The notes beneath the pieces are model-generated. The model worked only from the letters and a program-made list of their open reading frames with translations. It was not told the origin of the DNA and did no database searches. Positions 49,212 to 59,046 of a DNA stretch of 64,000 bases are shown here, piece after piece. The position numbers and the translations under genes are program-made. The DNA is from Symsagittifera roscoffensis (lineage: Eukaryota > Xenacoelomorpha > Acoela > Convolutidae): assembly GCF_963678635.1 (NCBI RefSeq), contig NC_087065.1, positions 33,977,679-34,041,678 of the forward strand, read 5' to 3'. Position 1 is the stretch's first letter. The number at the start of each line of letters is the position of its first letter.

Positions 49212-49292
49212 CACTCCTGGCCTAACCACCAAAGAGGACGTCCTGAGCATGCTCTATAGCCGGCCTAACCCACCGAGCTACACCCACGCTTT
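49212..49292 (-). repeat. tRNA-derived SINE-like fragment (A box only)
   Basis: The minus strand reads GCGTGGGTGTAGCTCGGTGG then GTTAGGCCGGC, close to the 5' end of a tRNA with a Pol III A box (TAGCTCGGTGG). A related GGTGGTTAGGCCAGG follows 40 bases later. No B box or cloverleaf was found, so it is not a functional tRNA. Confidence 0.4.
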
Positions 49293-49904
49293 GTGACACA
49301 CACTCTATCTTTAACGAGAGTTACTTAAGGGTGAGTAGCTCTTAAAAATAACCGAACTAAACAAGAACGCTTTTGCGATAACAATTAATACAAGATCATA
49401 ACTAAGAATGAAATTAACAAAGATTTGTATATGTAAATAATACAATGCAGTATATAGATTACATACAGCCCAAAGTCGAGTAGCAAGGAACTTGACAACC
49501 CAATCACACTCCAACTACGGAATGGCAAAACACACCCGACATGCTGCCTACAGTCACTACGCTCAAAAGATTTAAAGTACGACTTGGCATCGCAACAAAG
49601 GAAACCCATTGAAACAGAACAATGGCCATCTCGATCTAAGCCGCCAGGCACTTCATCCAAAGTCAAACTACATGCCACTTCCGAACGAGATTGGAACATT
49701 GCTATTCTATAATCGACCTAACCCACACTCATCACAACCGATCAGAAATCATGATACGATCTCCCGAAACGATCGTGATAACAATCCTTCTTCCTAATCG
49801 AAAAAAGAATATGCTCGCAACTTCAAAAGAAAGACACCATCATCCATCCTCCACTACAGTAGAACACTGAAGAGCTAACACTCTGTAAACCCCGGATGGG
49901 TGGA

Positions 49905-50046
49905 ACCAGATCTAAGCTAGAGTTTATTATTGGATATTATTCTGATATTTTTTCTATATAAAATATTGAATACTATTCAATCATACTCCATCAAACTAAC
50001 AACCCCTTTATTTGTAAGTGCTGAAACTACACAGATTTGTAAAGCG
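49905..50046. repeat. Direct repeat, left copy
   Basis: Starts GGAACCAGATCTAAGCTAGA and ends in a TTATTTGTAAGTGCTGAAAC block. It contains TCTATATAAAAT, which could be a TATA box. It matches 50757-50902 over about 140 bases with roughly one difference in six and flanks the lectin-like exon. It may be an LTR or MITE fragment. Confidence 0.65.
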
Positions 50047-50299
50047 TGGCGGATAAGATATAATAATACTCCTACTTGAGCTCTGATGAAAAAATGGAAA
50101 TAAAACACATCAATCTAAAACTAAGAAGAGAAATCATAAAGATCAGAAGCAAAAAAAGGAAAAAAAGGTTTTAAAAAGGCAGGATTTCATGCTATGGTTT
50201 TATGTTTACTTTGATGTTTGATGTCCTACTGTGGCTGCGTGGGGGCGTGGGGAATACGATGGTCGATGGATTTCGATACTTCTAAATCTGTCTTTTCTT

Positions 50300-50325
50300 A
50301 AGGGGAGGTTAATGTTGTAATGTAC
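50300..50325 (+). promoter_or_regulatory. Possible polypurine tract and LTR start
   Basis: AAGGGGAGG at 50300-50308 is followed by TGTTGTAATGTACCGCCC from 50313, the arrangement of a retrotransposon 3' polypurine tract and the TG of an LTR. No coding end of an element is seen before it, so this is tentative, and it competes with part of the lectin reading on the other strand. Confidence 0.3.
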
Positions 50326-50334
50326 CGCCCTGTA

Positions 50335-50516
50335 TACAGCCAAGCTGTCAGAGGATTGGTTCGGCTCCCCTGGAGACCAAACATTGCTGCAGCCCTTTTT
50401 CAGAAACTGTCCCCGATGATTCTGATCCCAATATTCGAGAGAAGACCCATTCTGCTTGAACCCAGTCCAAAATAAGCCCGTCTTTGGGAATTTTTCTTCG
50501 TAGATCCAGTGTAAGC
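50335..50516 (-). CDS. C-type lectin-like domain exon, partial
   Basis: Minus-strand reading starts after an acceptor (TTTTTGTTCAG, AG at 50517-50518) with 'GLHWIYEEKFPKTGLFWTGF', the FWxG block of C-type lectin folds, and continues to 'NVWSPGEPNQSSDSLAVYRA'. W-x-P-G-E-P-N is the EPN motif that binds calcium and mannose-type sugars in this family. The Cys expected after EPN is replaced by Ser in SDSLAVY, and the WND block is absent. The open frame runs on to a stop at 50206, but that part looks unlike lectin and includes the polypurine/LTR-like text, so the domain may be cut by an insertion. I cannot see other exons. It may be a gene fragment or pseudogene. Confidence 0.5.
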
Positions 50517-50756
50517 CTGAACAAAAATTAATCGGAAAAGCGACATAGCTTAAATAAACATCAACTTGCAGCAATTCGAAAAAAAAATGCTTGATTATTT
50601 GTGGACAAAAAAATTTAGCAAATAAATATATTTTGGTGTCTGTGATTTGAAAAAAAAAACAACTTCTACAGTTCAAAAGCTTTTCTAACATTACTTGAGG
50701 TTGTAGGCGTTCTAAACCAAATTCAAAGGACTTGGTAGTACGGGCAAAAAAAATTC

Positions 50757-50902
50757 GTATTGGAACCAGATCTAAACTAGTATTTATAATTGGTTAAAAT
50801 TATGATATTTTAGATCTATAAAAAATTAAATACTAGCCAATCATATTCCATAAAACTAACAACCTATTTATTTGTAAAGTATTGAAACTACTTGTAGTTT
50901 CA
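50757..50902. repeat. Direct repeat, right copy
   Basis: Starts GGAACCAGATCTAAACTAGT and ends near GTAAAGTATTGAAACTACTT. Same order of blocks as the left copy, including TCTATAAAAAAT and CCAATCATATTCC. About 850 bases lie between the two starts. Confidence 0.65.
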
Positions 50903-51334
50903 ACACCAGAACAATTTTAATTAAACTTAGAATACAGTTGTTCTCATTCTGGAACTAACTCGCGTAAACCGGTGTACACTAGATCTATTGAGACTAGGAG
51001 ATATAAGAGTAAGATTAAGATTGGTATTAGACTAAGAAGTTGCACGAATCTATCCGGCCGAAAATAAGATAGCGTGACGAGCAGACGGTGTACCTTATCT
51101 GAAATTACTCTGTGAGTATAACCAAATGGTTATAACTCAGAAGCCTGAACTCCATGAAACCCGGCCGAAACTATCAATTATTAGATACAGCGGCTTATGA
51201 AAAAACTCGCTCAAAATAACAAAAGAAACAAATCGTGCAGTATTTTTTGATAAGGAGTTAAAATGATACTAGCAATTAACGCACCTTCGGTGCTTCGAAA
51301 TTTTTCGACAACTCATGAAAAACCGCATATAGTG
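50903..51334. other. No gene recognised
   Basis: More balanced base composition than its surroundings near 50940-51190, with words such as 'CTATCCGGCCGAAAATAAGA' and 'AACCCGGCCGAAACTATCAA'. Possibly LTR-internal or satellite-border sequence. No coding frame of note. Confidence 0.35.
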
Positions 51335-53270
51335 GAGACAACATCTGCAAACTTTTAGTGTACGCTGACTGCACCCAATTACAGGGTTGGTAATTTCGAA
51401 CTTTTAAACTTTTTAAATTCCCATTTTAAAAGCGTCATCTCGAAACTTAAAGGGCCTCTAGAGAAATTTGGAAGCCAGATTTGCAACCACTGAGAGTCCC
51501 TGAGAGCACCCTACTATAGGGTTAGGAATCCAAAATTTTGGGCATTTTTTCAAACCTAAGTTTCCCGAAAAAAAAATTGAAAAAAAACGTCTTATCTCGG
51601 AAACTAAAAGGATTTGAGCATTCAAATTAAGAGGGAAGATTTAAGACGCCTGGTTGTACGCTGACAATAAGAGTGTATCTTCATCAAGTTAGTAGTTTCA
51701 AATTTTTTGAATTTCTTTGTAGATAAGTTCTTAGAGAAGTTTTGAAAAAATCGAAAAACGCCACTTCTCGGAAACTAAAAGCATTTGAGCAGTCGCGTTT
51801 AGCAGTCGCATGTGGCAAAATTTGCAACTCTTTAGAGTACCCTGACAACACCGAACTATAGAGTTGGGAATTTCAAATTTTGAAAAACAATTAATATAAA
51901 TTTTCTGAAAATTTCGAAAAAAAAAAAAACAAAAAACGTCACATCTCGAAAACTAAAAAGAATTGAGCAGTGATATTTGGAGGCAAGATTCGCAATCCTT
52001 GAGAGTACTTTGACAGGACCTAACTACAGGGTTGGGAGTTTCAGATTTTTAAAGAATAATTAATAATTTAAGTTTTCTGAAAATTTTGAAAAATTCACAA
52101 AAAACGTCATATCTCGAAAACTACAAGGATTTGAGCATTCAAATTAAGAGGGAAGATTCAAGACGCCTAGTTGTACGCTGACAATAAGAGTGTATCTTCA
52201 TCAAGTTAGTAGTTTCAAATTTTTTGAATTTCTTTGTAGATAAGTTCTTAGAGAAGTTTTGAAAAAATCGAAAAATGCCACTTCTCGGAAACTAAAAGCA
52301 TTTGAGCAGTCGCGTTTAGCAGTCGCATGTGGCAAGATTTGCAACTCTTTAGAGTACCCTGACAACACCGAACTATAGAGTTGGGAATTTCAAATTTTGA
52401 AAAACAATTAACATAAATTTTCTGAAAATTTCAAAAAAAAAAAAAAAAAAAAAAAACATCACATCTCGAAAACTAAAAAGAATTGAGCAGTGATATTTGG
52501 AGGCAAGATTCGCAATCCTTGAGAGTACTTTGACAGGACCTAACTACAGGGTTGGGAGTTTCAGATTTTTAAAGAATAATTAATAATTTAAGTTTTCTGA
52601 AAATTTTGAAAAATTCACAAAAAACGTCATATCTCGAAAACTACAAGGATTTGAGCATTCAAATTAAGAGGGAAGATTCAAGACGCCTGGTTGTACGCTG
52701 ACAATAAGAGTGTATCTTCATCAAGTTAGTAGTTTCAAATTTTTTGAATTTCTTTGTAGATAAGTTCTTAGAGAAGTTTTGAAAAAATCGAAAAATGCCA
52801 CTTCTCGGAAACTAAAAGCATTTGAGCAGTCGCGTTTAGCAGTCCCATGTGGCAAGATTTGCAACTCTTTAGAGTACCCTGACAACACCGAACTATAGAG
52901 TTGGGAATTTCAAATTTTGAAAAACAATTAATATAAATTTTCTGAAAATTTCGAAAAAAAAAACAAAAAACGTCACTTCTCGAAAACTAAAAAGAATTGA
53001 GCAGTGATATTTGGAGGTAAGATTCGCAATCCTTGAGAGTACTCCGACAGCACCCAACTACAGGGTTGGGAACTTCAAGTTTTCTAAATCATTTTGTTAT
53101 TTGAAATTTCTAAAAATTTTTGAAAAAATCTTAAAAATCGTCTTATCTCGTTAACTAAAATTATTCGGGCATTCAAAATTGGAGGCCAAATTCGCAACCC
53201 CTAATTCGATATTGGGCTGCTTAATTTAAACTTGGTAAAACAACCACTAAAATCAAATTGGAAAATCGAA
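51335..53270. repeat. Satellite array: ~172-bp monomers in a ~518-bp trimeric higher-order repeat
   Basis: The word GATTTGAGCATTCAAATTAA recurs at 51611, 52129 and 52648, giving periods of 518 and 519 bases. Within each 518 there are three related monomers starting at AAACTA(A/C)A: about 51601, 51772 and 51950, with lengths near 171, 178 and 169. Each carries a GAGCA(G/T) word, a GCAAGATTYGCAA-like word, GAGAGTAC...GACA, and AACTAYAGGGTTGGGA with TTTCAAATTTT, and ends in CATCTCGAAAACTAAAA. Corresponding monomers in successive units are almost identical, while neighbours within a unit differ a lot. Diverged single monomers flank the array on both sides. No coding content. Confidence 0.9.
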
Positions 53271-53457
53271 AAAAAAAATCTTAACCATTGCAATATACGA
53301 TATAGCTTAAACATGCAAAAATAATACGTTGAAAAAGCTTAAACATGGCGAGATACTGAAGCCCGCATTTAAATAAATAATAGATTTGTATATGTACGCA
53401 ATATAAACAGTAGCGGATGTGTGGGGAGGGGGGTTTTGGTGGGTTCGGAGGACGCTT

Positions 53458-53490
53458 CCCTCAAGGATTCGAACCTTTGACTACCCAAAG
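53458..53490 (-). repeat. SINE-like fragment with a Pol III B box
   Basis: The minus strand reads AAAGGTTCGAATCCTTGA. GGTTCGAATCC is an exact B-box consensus with a pairing T-arm-like stem. No A box was found upstream, so I call it a tRNA-derived SINE remnant. Confidence 0.4.
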
Positions 53491-55234
53491 GCTCCCCCAT
53501 TTGGTACTATTTTGAGACCCTAAAAATTTTCCAAAGGCGCCACCAAATTTTTCTAAAGGCTCCACCAACACACTATTTTTGAGGGGAGAGCGGGCGGTCA
53601 AAACTGTCCAAAAAACACCAAAAAACGCTCGACCAAATTCGAGCTACAGAAACATGACTAAATTCGAGCGTGAAAATCATCAGAATATTGTTGATATTCT
53701 GATGGTTTTGATTCCAAACCCTGCAATTTTTTACGATAAAATATTTGCACAGAAATTGTGCAGGTATATTTTTCTGACAAAAGAATGTCAAAAATTATTG
53801 AAAAATATCGAGAAAAACCAATTAGAAATTTAACTTTGTTTTGAATAAGATCGAATACAATCACTGGCGAACACAATCATTAGCGTCAAAAAATTGAAAA
53901 AAAGTCTGGAAAAATCCCTTGCAAAAATTTCACGGCGGTTTTGTGTCAAAAGTTATTCAAAACATCGTCAACAGACAGTTGGAAAAGAGTCAAGAAGGCA
54001 CGGAACTGAAAAAAATCTGACTTATTAAAAAAAGAGGCGAAACGGAGTTTCGCACCACTTGCGGTACAATACAAACATAAAAAACCGAAAAAAATTGAGA
54101 AAATTTTAGATAATTAAAAAAAAATAGGTGATCTTAATTTTTCGTAAGTCAACAAAACAACTACAGGCCCAGCTAAAACTGGAGGTGCGTGTTTGATATT
54201 ATATGAATTTGCTATACTGATGCGGCACGAAAAGCGTGATTTGAAAAATTGCTAGAACATTAGCTATTCTTCTACTAAAATAAGTGAGAAAAAAAATTTT
54301 TGAGATTATCAATTTTCATAGTGAGGTAAAATTTCTGTGACAAAAGGTTGAGAACCGTTGTTACTGCAGGTACAGTTATCGCAACCCTTTCAATGGAACT
54401 TTTCATCTCAGATTTTAATGTGTAAGGTTTAAGAAAATTGCGATTTAAGAGGAGCTTTGCACTAACTGCTATCTCATCGAACTCACAATATCAGATTTAA
54501 GAGGCTAGTTTTTGAGAAAAGCAAAAATATATACAAAATGGTCAAAAAAATGAAATCTGACTATTCCGACGGCCATAACTCTTTGTGCAAAAAAAAAATT
54601 AGTCGTAGCCATTTATGTAGGGAAGCTTTTTAAAACAGTTCTATCTATTGAAACCAAAAACTCAAAATTTAAAGAGGTAGTTTTAGAGAAAGCGAAAAAA
54701 AATCAAAAATATGTGTCAAATTGTCCCCCATACTTTTTTCGAAGGCTGTAGAAAGGGTTAGGTTTAGAGTAGAAAAAAGACTCTAGGGGAGTATGCAAGC
54801 ACACAGAGGAAAAAGCGGTCTTTCAATTGATACTCATTTTTTGAAGATCAAATTTTTATAAGAAAACCTAAATTTTTGGAAAAACTAAAAAAAAATCAAA
54901 TTTCAACAAGCAGATTGATAAACAGTCAACTAACTTGAAAAATGTGGAGGGGAGTGCTAAAATTGTGTTGATCTTGAAAGCCTCATAATTAGGTCATTCA
55001 GCCGATGAAAAATTGGGCCAAAATATTTTGGCCAAGGAGTTTTTTAAGCGAAACAGAAAAACAAAGAAAATATAGAATCATGGCCAGTAAAATTACAAAA
55101 TGTAGGCATAATTCAACACTAAAAACAACAATTAAAGATCGCCCGTTGTGAAAACAAATCCAAGATGTGACAACTAGGCCTTCAACAAATAAATTATTGG
55201 CAGACAATTTTTCTTTAAAACAGAATATCGTCTG

Positions 55235-55285
55235 AAAAAAGCCAGGTCCTGGTCAGACTCGAACCCGAGACCTTCGTCATAATGA
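55235..55285 (-). repeat. SINE-like fragment with a Pol III B box
   Basis: The minus strand reads GAAGGTCTCGGGTTCGAGTC then TGACCAGGACCTGGC. GGGTTCGAGTCTGACC resembles a tRNA T-arm with B box. No cloverleaf can be built from the A+T-rich text before it. Confidence 0.42.
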
Positions 55286-55404
55286 ATACATAATGAAAAT
55301 GAATACATAATACAATAAAAACAAGGTAGAGACGAGTCCTGTGGACAAAGTTGTATACAGGAAAAAATTCTAGTACCCGGTTGCAATATCCTTGTTTATC
55401 GCAA

Positions 55405-55760
55405 GAGTAAATAAAACTTTTCACCTTTTGATTTCAAAGAGTAGAACATATTTTTGATAAATCGCGAAAATTGAATCAATAGGTAAATTTTTTATGCCAC
55501 TTGAAAATCTAAAAATTAATTTCAAAGTTCGAAACTGGAAATCGGTCGCATTTTTTGTGGTTTTTACATTTCTGCTGTTCGATAGTGGAGTTAGCTTTCC
55601 TTTCATCAAACGAAATGGACTGAGCTCAAAAAGAAGTTAAAAATCAGACTTCGAAAAATCAGATTTTAGCGTGATTGATTAAACTGGAAAACAAAAAAAA
55701 ATCACTAAGACCTAGCTAAGAGTATCGACTACGTTCATGAATCTTAATTATATGCAAAAT
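55405..55760. repeat. Dispersed repeat family R, copy 1
   Basis: Shares with 58360-58745 the blocks TTGAATCAATAGGTAA, GTTCGAAACTGGAAATCGGT, 'TTCTGCTGTTCGATAGTGGA' and 'AGTATCGACTACGTTCATGA', in the same order. No open frame is conserved. Confidence 0.7.
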
Positions 55761-56054
55761 TTGTGAATAAGTCTTCAGAAAAGTTTTTCGAATGTCAAAC
55801 ATCCGGCAAAGAATGTCAAACATCTCGTTGATCCAAAAACAAGATACCAGATAATTTTCTTCCACTTTTGTATAAAAAAATGAGTGCTAGAATAACAATT
55901 TTTCCTCAAACGACACAAAATTGGGCGACTAAGTCAAATAAACATCAGCCGCAGCCGTTCAGACCGAATGAGATACTCAAGAAAAAAGAAACAAAGTCCG
56001 CAGTCTCTTGGAAAAAAGTCAATAAATACAAGAAAGCAGCAAAAACTGCAATGT

Positions 56055-56310
56055 TTGAACTTTAAACTAAAATTTAATTTGCCTGCAGGCTTTTCGAATT
56101 TTAAGATCCATACTTTTTTTGATAAAACTAACTCAATTCCAAAAAACTGGATAAAAAGGCTAATTTTAATTCCGCTGGAAAATCTGAAATCTCAAATTTT
56201 TTTTTAAAATGAAGTCGAAAACATGCTTGGTGACCTGTACACTTTTGCTGTTCGACTGTGGGATTCGCCTTCCTTTGACAAAGGAAATGAAGTTAACTTA
56301 AGGAACTAGC
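56055..56310. repeat. Dispersed repeat family R, copy 2
   Basis: Shares GGTGACCTGTACACTTTTGC, TGTTCGACTGTGG and CCTTCCTTTGAC with copies 1 and 3. Shorter and more diverged; lacks the end block. Confidence 0.65.
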
Positions 56311-57984
56311 AAAAAATCATCACGACATTAATCAGTCTTCACTACTTTCAACTCCTCGTTAAAATAACGTATAAAATCTTGGGATAGTTACATTAATTAT
56401 TTAAGGGTTAAATCAAAATTTCTTTCAAATGCAATGAATTTTGCTTTAAGCACAATCAACTTTGTGTTTAGGTAATTAAACCGACAAAACATGGGACTTT
56501 TTAAATTGAATTTTATTAGTGTGAAAAAAGTCCTGGCCGGACTTAAATTTAGAGTTTTAGCAGCCTCAGACGTAGTTGTTACCTACGTAACAAATAAGCA
56601 AAAATTTGAATTGAATTTAAATCGAACTATAATAATTTAAATCGAACTATAAATGATTTGATTAAAATAGTAACTAACTTTAAAAGGTCTTCAATCAGTT
56701 TTGATATCGCTTGATAATTGTAAGTTTGACGCAGAGGCAAAGAAAAGCTTCGCAAAACTCGCGACAACGAATTGCAAGCTGACAAATAAAAAATGAGACG
56801 GAAATCATTACGTTAGTTTATTTTTTTTATTCGAAGAAATGAAAAATTGAAAGTTGCAAACCGATTCTTTGGAAAGTAAGCCGACCCAAAAATAAGCATA
56901 CAAACAGAATTCCAAAAATTCTATAGTTCATATTTAAAATTTCAGTTCCATCCAAAAAACTCCTGGCTTTGGGTGCAAAGTCGACCGCTTTTCCTCTAGA
57001 CCAAAGAAAAGAATCCTTGAAGTTGTTTAGGTTCAATTATGAAGCAAAATCAATTTCTTAGGTTTGTAGAAAAAAACTATTTACGGCAAACAAAAATTGT
57101 ACCCGATCACAAATCTCATATGCTCTCGCAAAAGAAATCGCCATTTAACTCTTTGAACTTTAAGAATCTTTTATTTTTGACTTCACTTAGAAAAAACTAG
57201 CCAAAAAATAAAAAAATAAACAGGATATAAATTTCAAACAACTGGAAAATTTTGAAATTTTGAAACTTGAAGTCATTTACGGTTTTTTTGCACGCCACTT
57301 GTCTTTATATGGAGAAACATTTACTGTGTAAACCTGACTAGATTTTAAATGAAATCGTAAACGATAGCGTTGTTAAATTATTTTGACTAATATTGATTTG
57401 CTGGAAGTAACAGATCACGCTTCGCACTAGTTTGGCTTTGACCGCACTTCTGATACAGTGGCCAACCTAATTTAGAATGGGAACAAATAATGTTGGGAAA
57501 AGTAGTTCAACGCGCGCATGTTAGGAAATCATGTTTTTACGATCGTGAACTCTTTGGGGATTTCATAAATTTGGGGACTTCATTTTGTCCCCCTCCGTAT
57601 ATTTTTATACAATTTTATATAGTCCCGATCCGAATAAAAACTACACAATTGAGCATAATACTCATATTAAAAATAAATTCGAATAGACTCAAAATACCGC
57701 CATTACAAAATAGTCAAATCAATCAATTTAAAATCAGTGAGTTCAAAATTTTAGTGCTTCTTTCCGAAAACATATACAACACTGTTTGAGTCCTAATTAA
57801 CAAGTCTACGTTATTCATTTCACTTTGATCTTTCTGGAGTTTTGAAGGCTAAAATCATTAAATCCACTTATCGCGTTGAAATCCGCCCATTTACATCATT
57901 TACTTAAGGCTTTCGATCCTCCACTGTCGAGATTAGTAGTGCTAAATCATAGTGAGTCAGCGCCAGCCAAACGTAACTATTTGT
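56311..57984. other. No gene recognised; includes the potassium-channel 3' flank
   Basis: A+T-rich. The frames at 56827-57036 (minus, 69 codons, with a hydrophobic 'RIFGILFVCLFLGRL' run) and 57490-57789 (plus) have no recognised domain and no splice context I trust. The last ~100 bases before 57985 are the likely 3' UTR of the channel gene on the minus strand; no AATAAA could be assigned with confidence. Confidence 0.4.
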
Positions 57985-58289
57985 CTACGCGTCCTCGTTG
58001 GTTTCTTCGGTTAGGGTGGGTGGTATGTCGTATATGGTTGAGAATGCCCTCTTGCGCATGACTGAAGGTGCTTCACTCTCACTCAAATCATCCTCTCCCA
58101 GTAGTTCATACAGTGAACAGGTGGGCATGTCTGACTGTCCGATAACTGAGTTGAGTTTGTCGAAGTCGGACAGGTACTTGTTGCCCTTTCGGGTGAGCAT
58201 GCTGGCGAAGTTGTAGCCCCACTTGATATCTGAGGCAGTGTAGGACTGGATAACCTGCGCTGTGCTCCCGGTCTCTTCAACCGCTCCCT
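57985..58289 (-). CDS. Inward-rectifier potassium channel (Kir), terminal coding exon
   Basis: The exon starts at 58289 after an acceptor TTTGTTTGTAG and ends with TAG at 57985-57987: 100 codons plus two bases that complete a split Glu codon. It encodes the end of the cytoplasmic Kir domain: 'GAVEETGSTAQVIQSYTASD' then IKWGYNFASMLTR, matching the family pattern (E)[30 protein letters not shown], followed by 'YLSDFDKLNSVIGQSDMPTC', matching YKVDYSRFH.TYEVP.TP.C. The rest is an acidic, Ser-rich tail ending NEDA, without a PDZ-binding end. Kir channels are tetramers in the plasma membrane that set resting potential. The pore exons are not seen and should lie to the right. Codon use is more GC-rich than the surroundings, as expected of a living exon. 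Confidence 0.85.
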
Positions 58290-58359
58290 CTACAAACAAA
58301 GCCAACAGTTTCAAAAAAGTCAATGAACTCAAAAAACAATAATTTTTTTTTTCAATTTT

Positions 58360-58745
58360 CAACTTTTGAAAGTCGAAAAAAGATGGCCATTAAGTTCTTT
58401 GAATTTCCAAAACAGTTTATGATTGACAGGTTTTGATAAAATATCCCAATTTGAGAAAACTGGATCAATAGGTAATCGCTGGGAAGTGTCGCTTTTTATG
58501 TCGCTGGGAAATCTGCAAATTGAATTCAACTTTCGAAACCAAAAGTCGATCACGTTTTTCGTGACCTGTACACTTCTGCTGTTCGATAGTGGACTTTTCC
58601 TTCCTTTCAACACAAAAAATGACCTTAACTTAAAAAGAAATCAAAAGTCAAACCGCGAAAACGTAAATTTGATCCGGAACTTTTTACTGAAAAAAAAAGT
58701 CAGAGACCTATATACGAGTATTCACTACGTTCATGACTCTTAGTC
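58360..58745. repeat. Dispersed repeat family R, copy 3, inside the channel intron
   Basis: The longest copy. Blocks in order: GATGGCCATTAAGTTCTTTG, GAAAACTGGATCAATAGGTAA, CTTTCGAAACCAAAAGTCG, 'CTTCTGCTGTTCGATAGTGG', 'GTATTCACTACGTTCATGAC'. It fills most of the 704-base intron between the two channel exons. Fragments of the family are also near 57140 and 62650-62815. Confidence 0.7.
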
Positions 58746-58993
58746 ACTCACAAAAAACATTGAGCACAAGTACCCGAGTTTGAATAAAGGACGTTGCTGT
58801 TGCTAACAGTTTTTCAATCTCTGCGAAAGTCTGAGGAAAATAAAAAGGTCTCATAAAATGCATGTAAATTAACGCTTTCTTTTCATAGGCGGTGGTTTGT
58901 GCACTTAACGTTTTATAGGAGTCCATTGCATGAATATCTTAAGGAAAATTGACTGAAGACATTTCGAGCGGATACGTTTCGAGTAGCTCTTAC

Positions 58994-59046
58994 CGAGGAG
59001 CACGATGACTTCGAAGTGCACAGATTGTATGTCATGCCAGGATTTC
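58994..59046 (-). CDS. Inward-rectifier potassium channel (Kir), penultimate exon
   Basis: A 53-base exon between TTGTTTCAG (AG at 59047-59048) and the donor GTAAGAG (58993 downwards). It encodes KSWHDIQSVHFEVIVLL and the first base of a Glu codon; joining it to the terminal exon gives FEVIVLLEGAVEETG, the FEIVVILEG(M/V)VEATG core of Kir channels. The phase (one base before, two after) matches exactly, which is strong support for both exons. The incoming intron is phase 1 relative to the next codon boundary (first base G belongs to a codon begun in the previous exon). Earlier exons, including the selectivity filter, were not found up to 64000. Confidence 0.85.

Larger units (their letters stand above)
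53271..55404. other. A+T-rich intergenic DNA, no gene; two tRNA-like B boxes inside
   Basis: No conserved coding frame. A G-rich patch at 53410-53460 (GGGGAGGGGGGTTTTGG) and repeated AAAGGC(T/G)CCACCAA words near 53530-53570 stand out. A 10-base perfect hairpin (ATCAGAATAT/ATATTCTGAT) is at about 53680-53705. The short frames 53579-53833 and others are chance. Confidence 0.45.

Noticed and set aside
49201-49300. Functional tRNA gene
   Set aside because: Only an A-box-like half is present; no anticodon arm or B box.
51335-53270. CRISPR-like array
   Set aside because: The repeats are long contiguous monomers without unique spacers and the DNA is animal.
53579-53833. 84-codon plus frame near the satellite
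   Set aside because: Lys/Asn-rich composition expected by chance in A+T-rich DNA, overlapped by equally long minus-strand frames, no domain.
56827-57036. Membrane-protein exon on the minus strand
   Set aside because: One hydrophobic run in a 69-codon frame with no splice sites or family resemblance that I could support.
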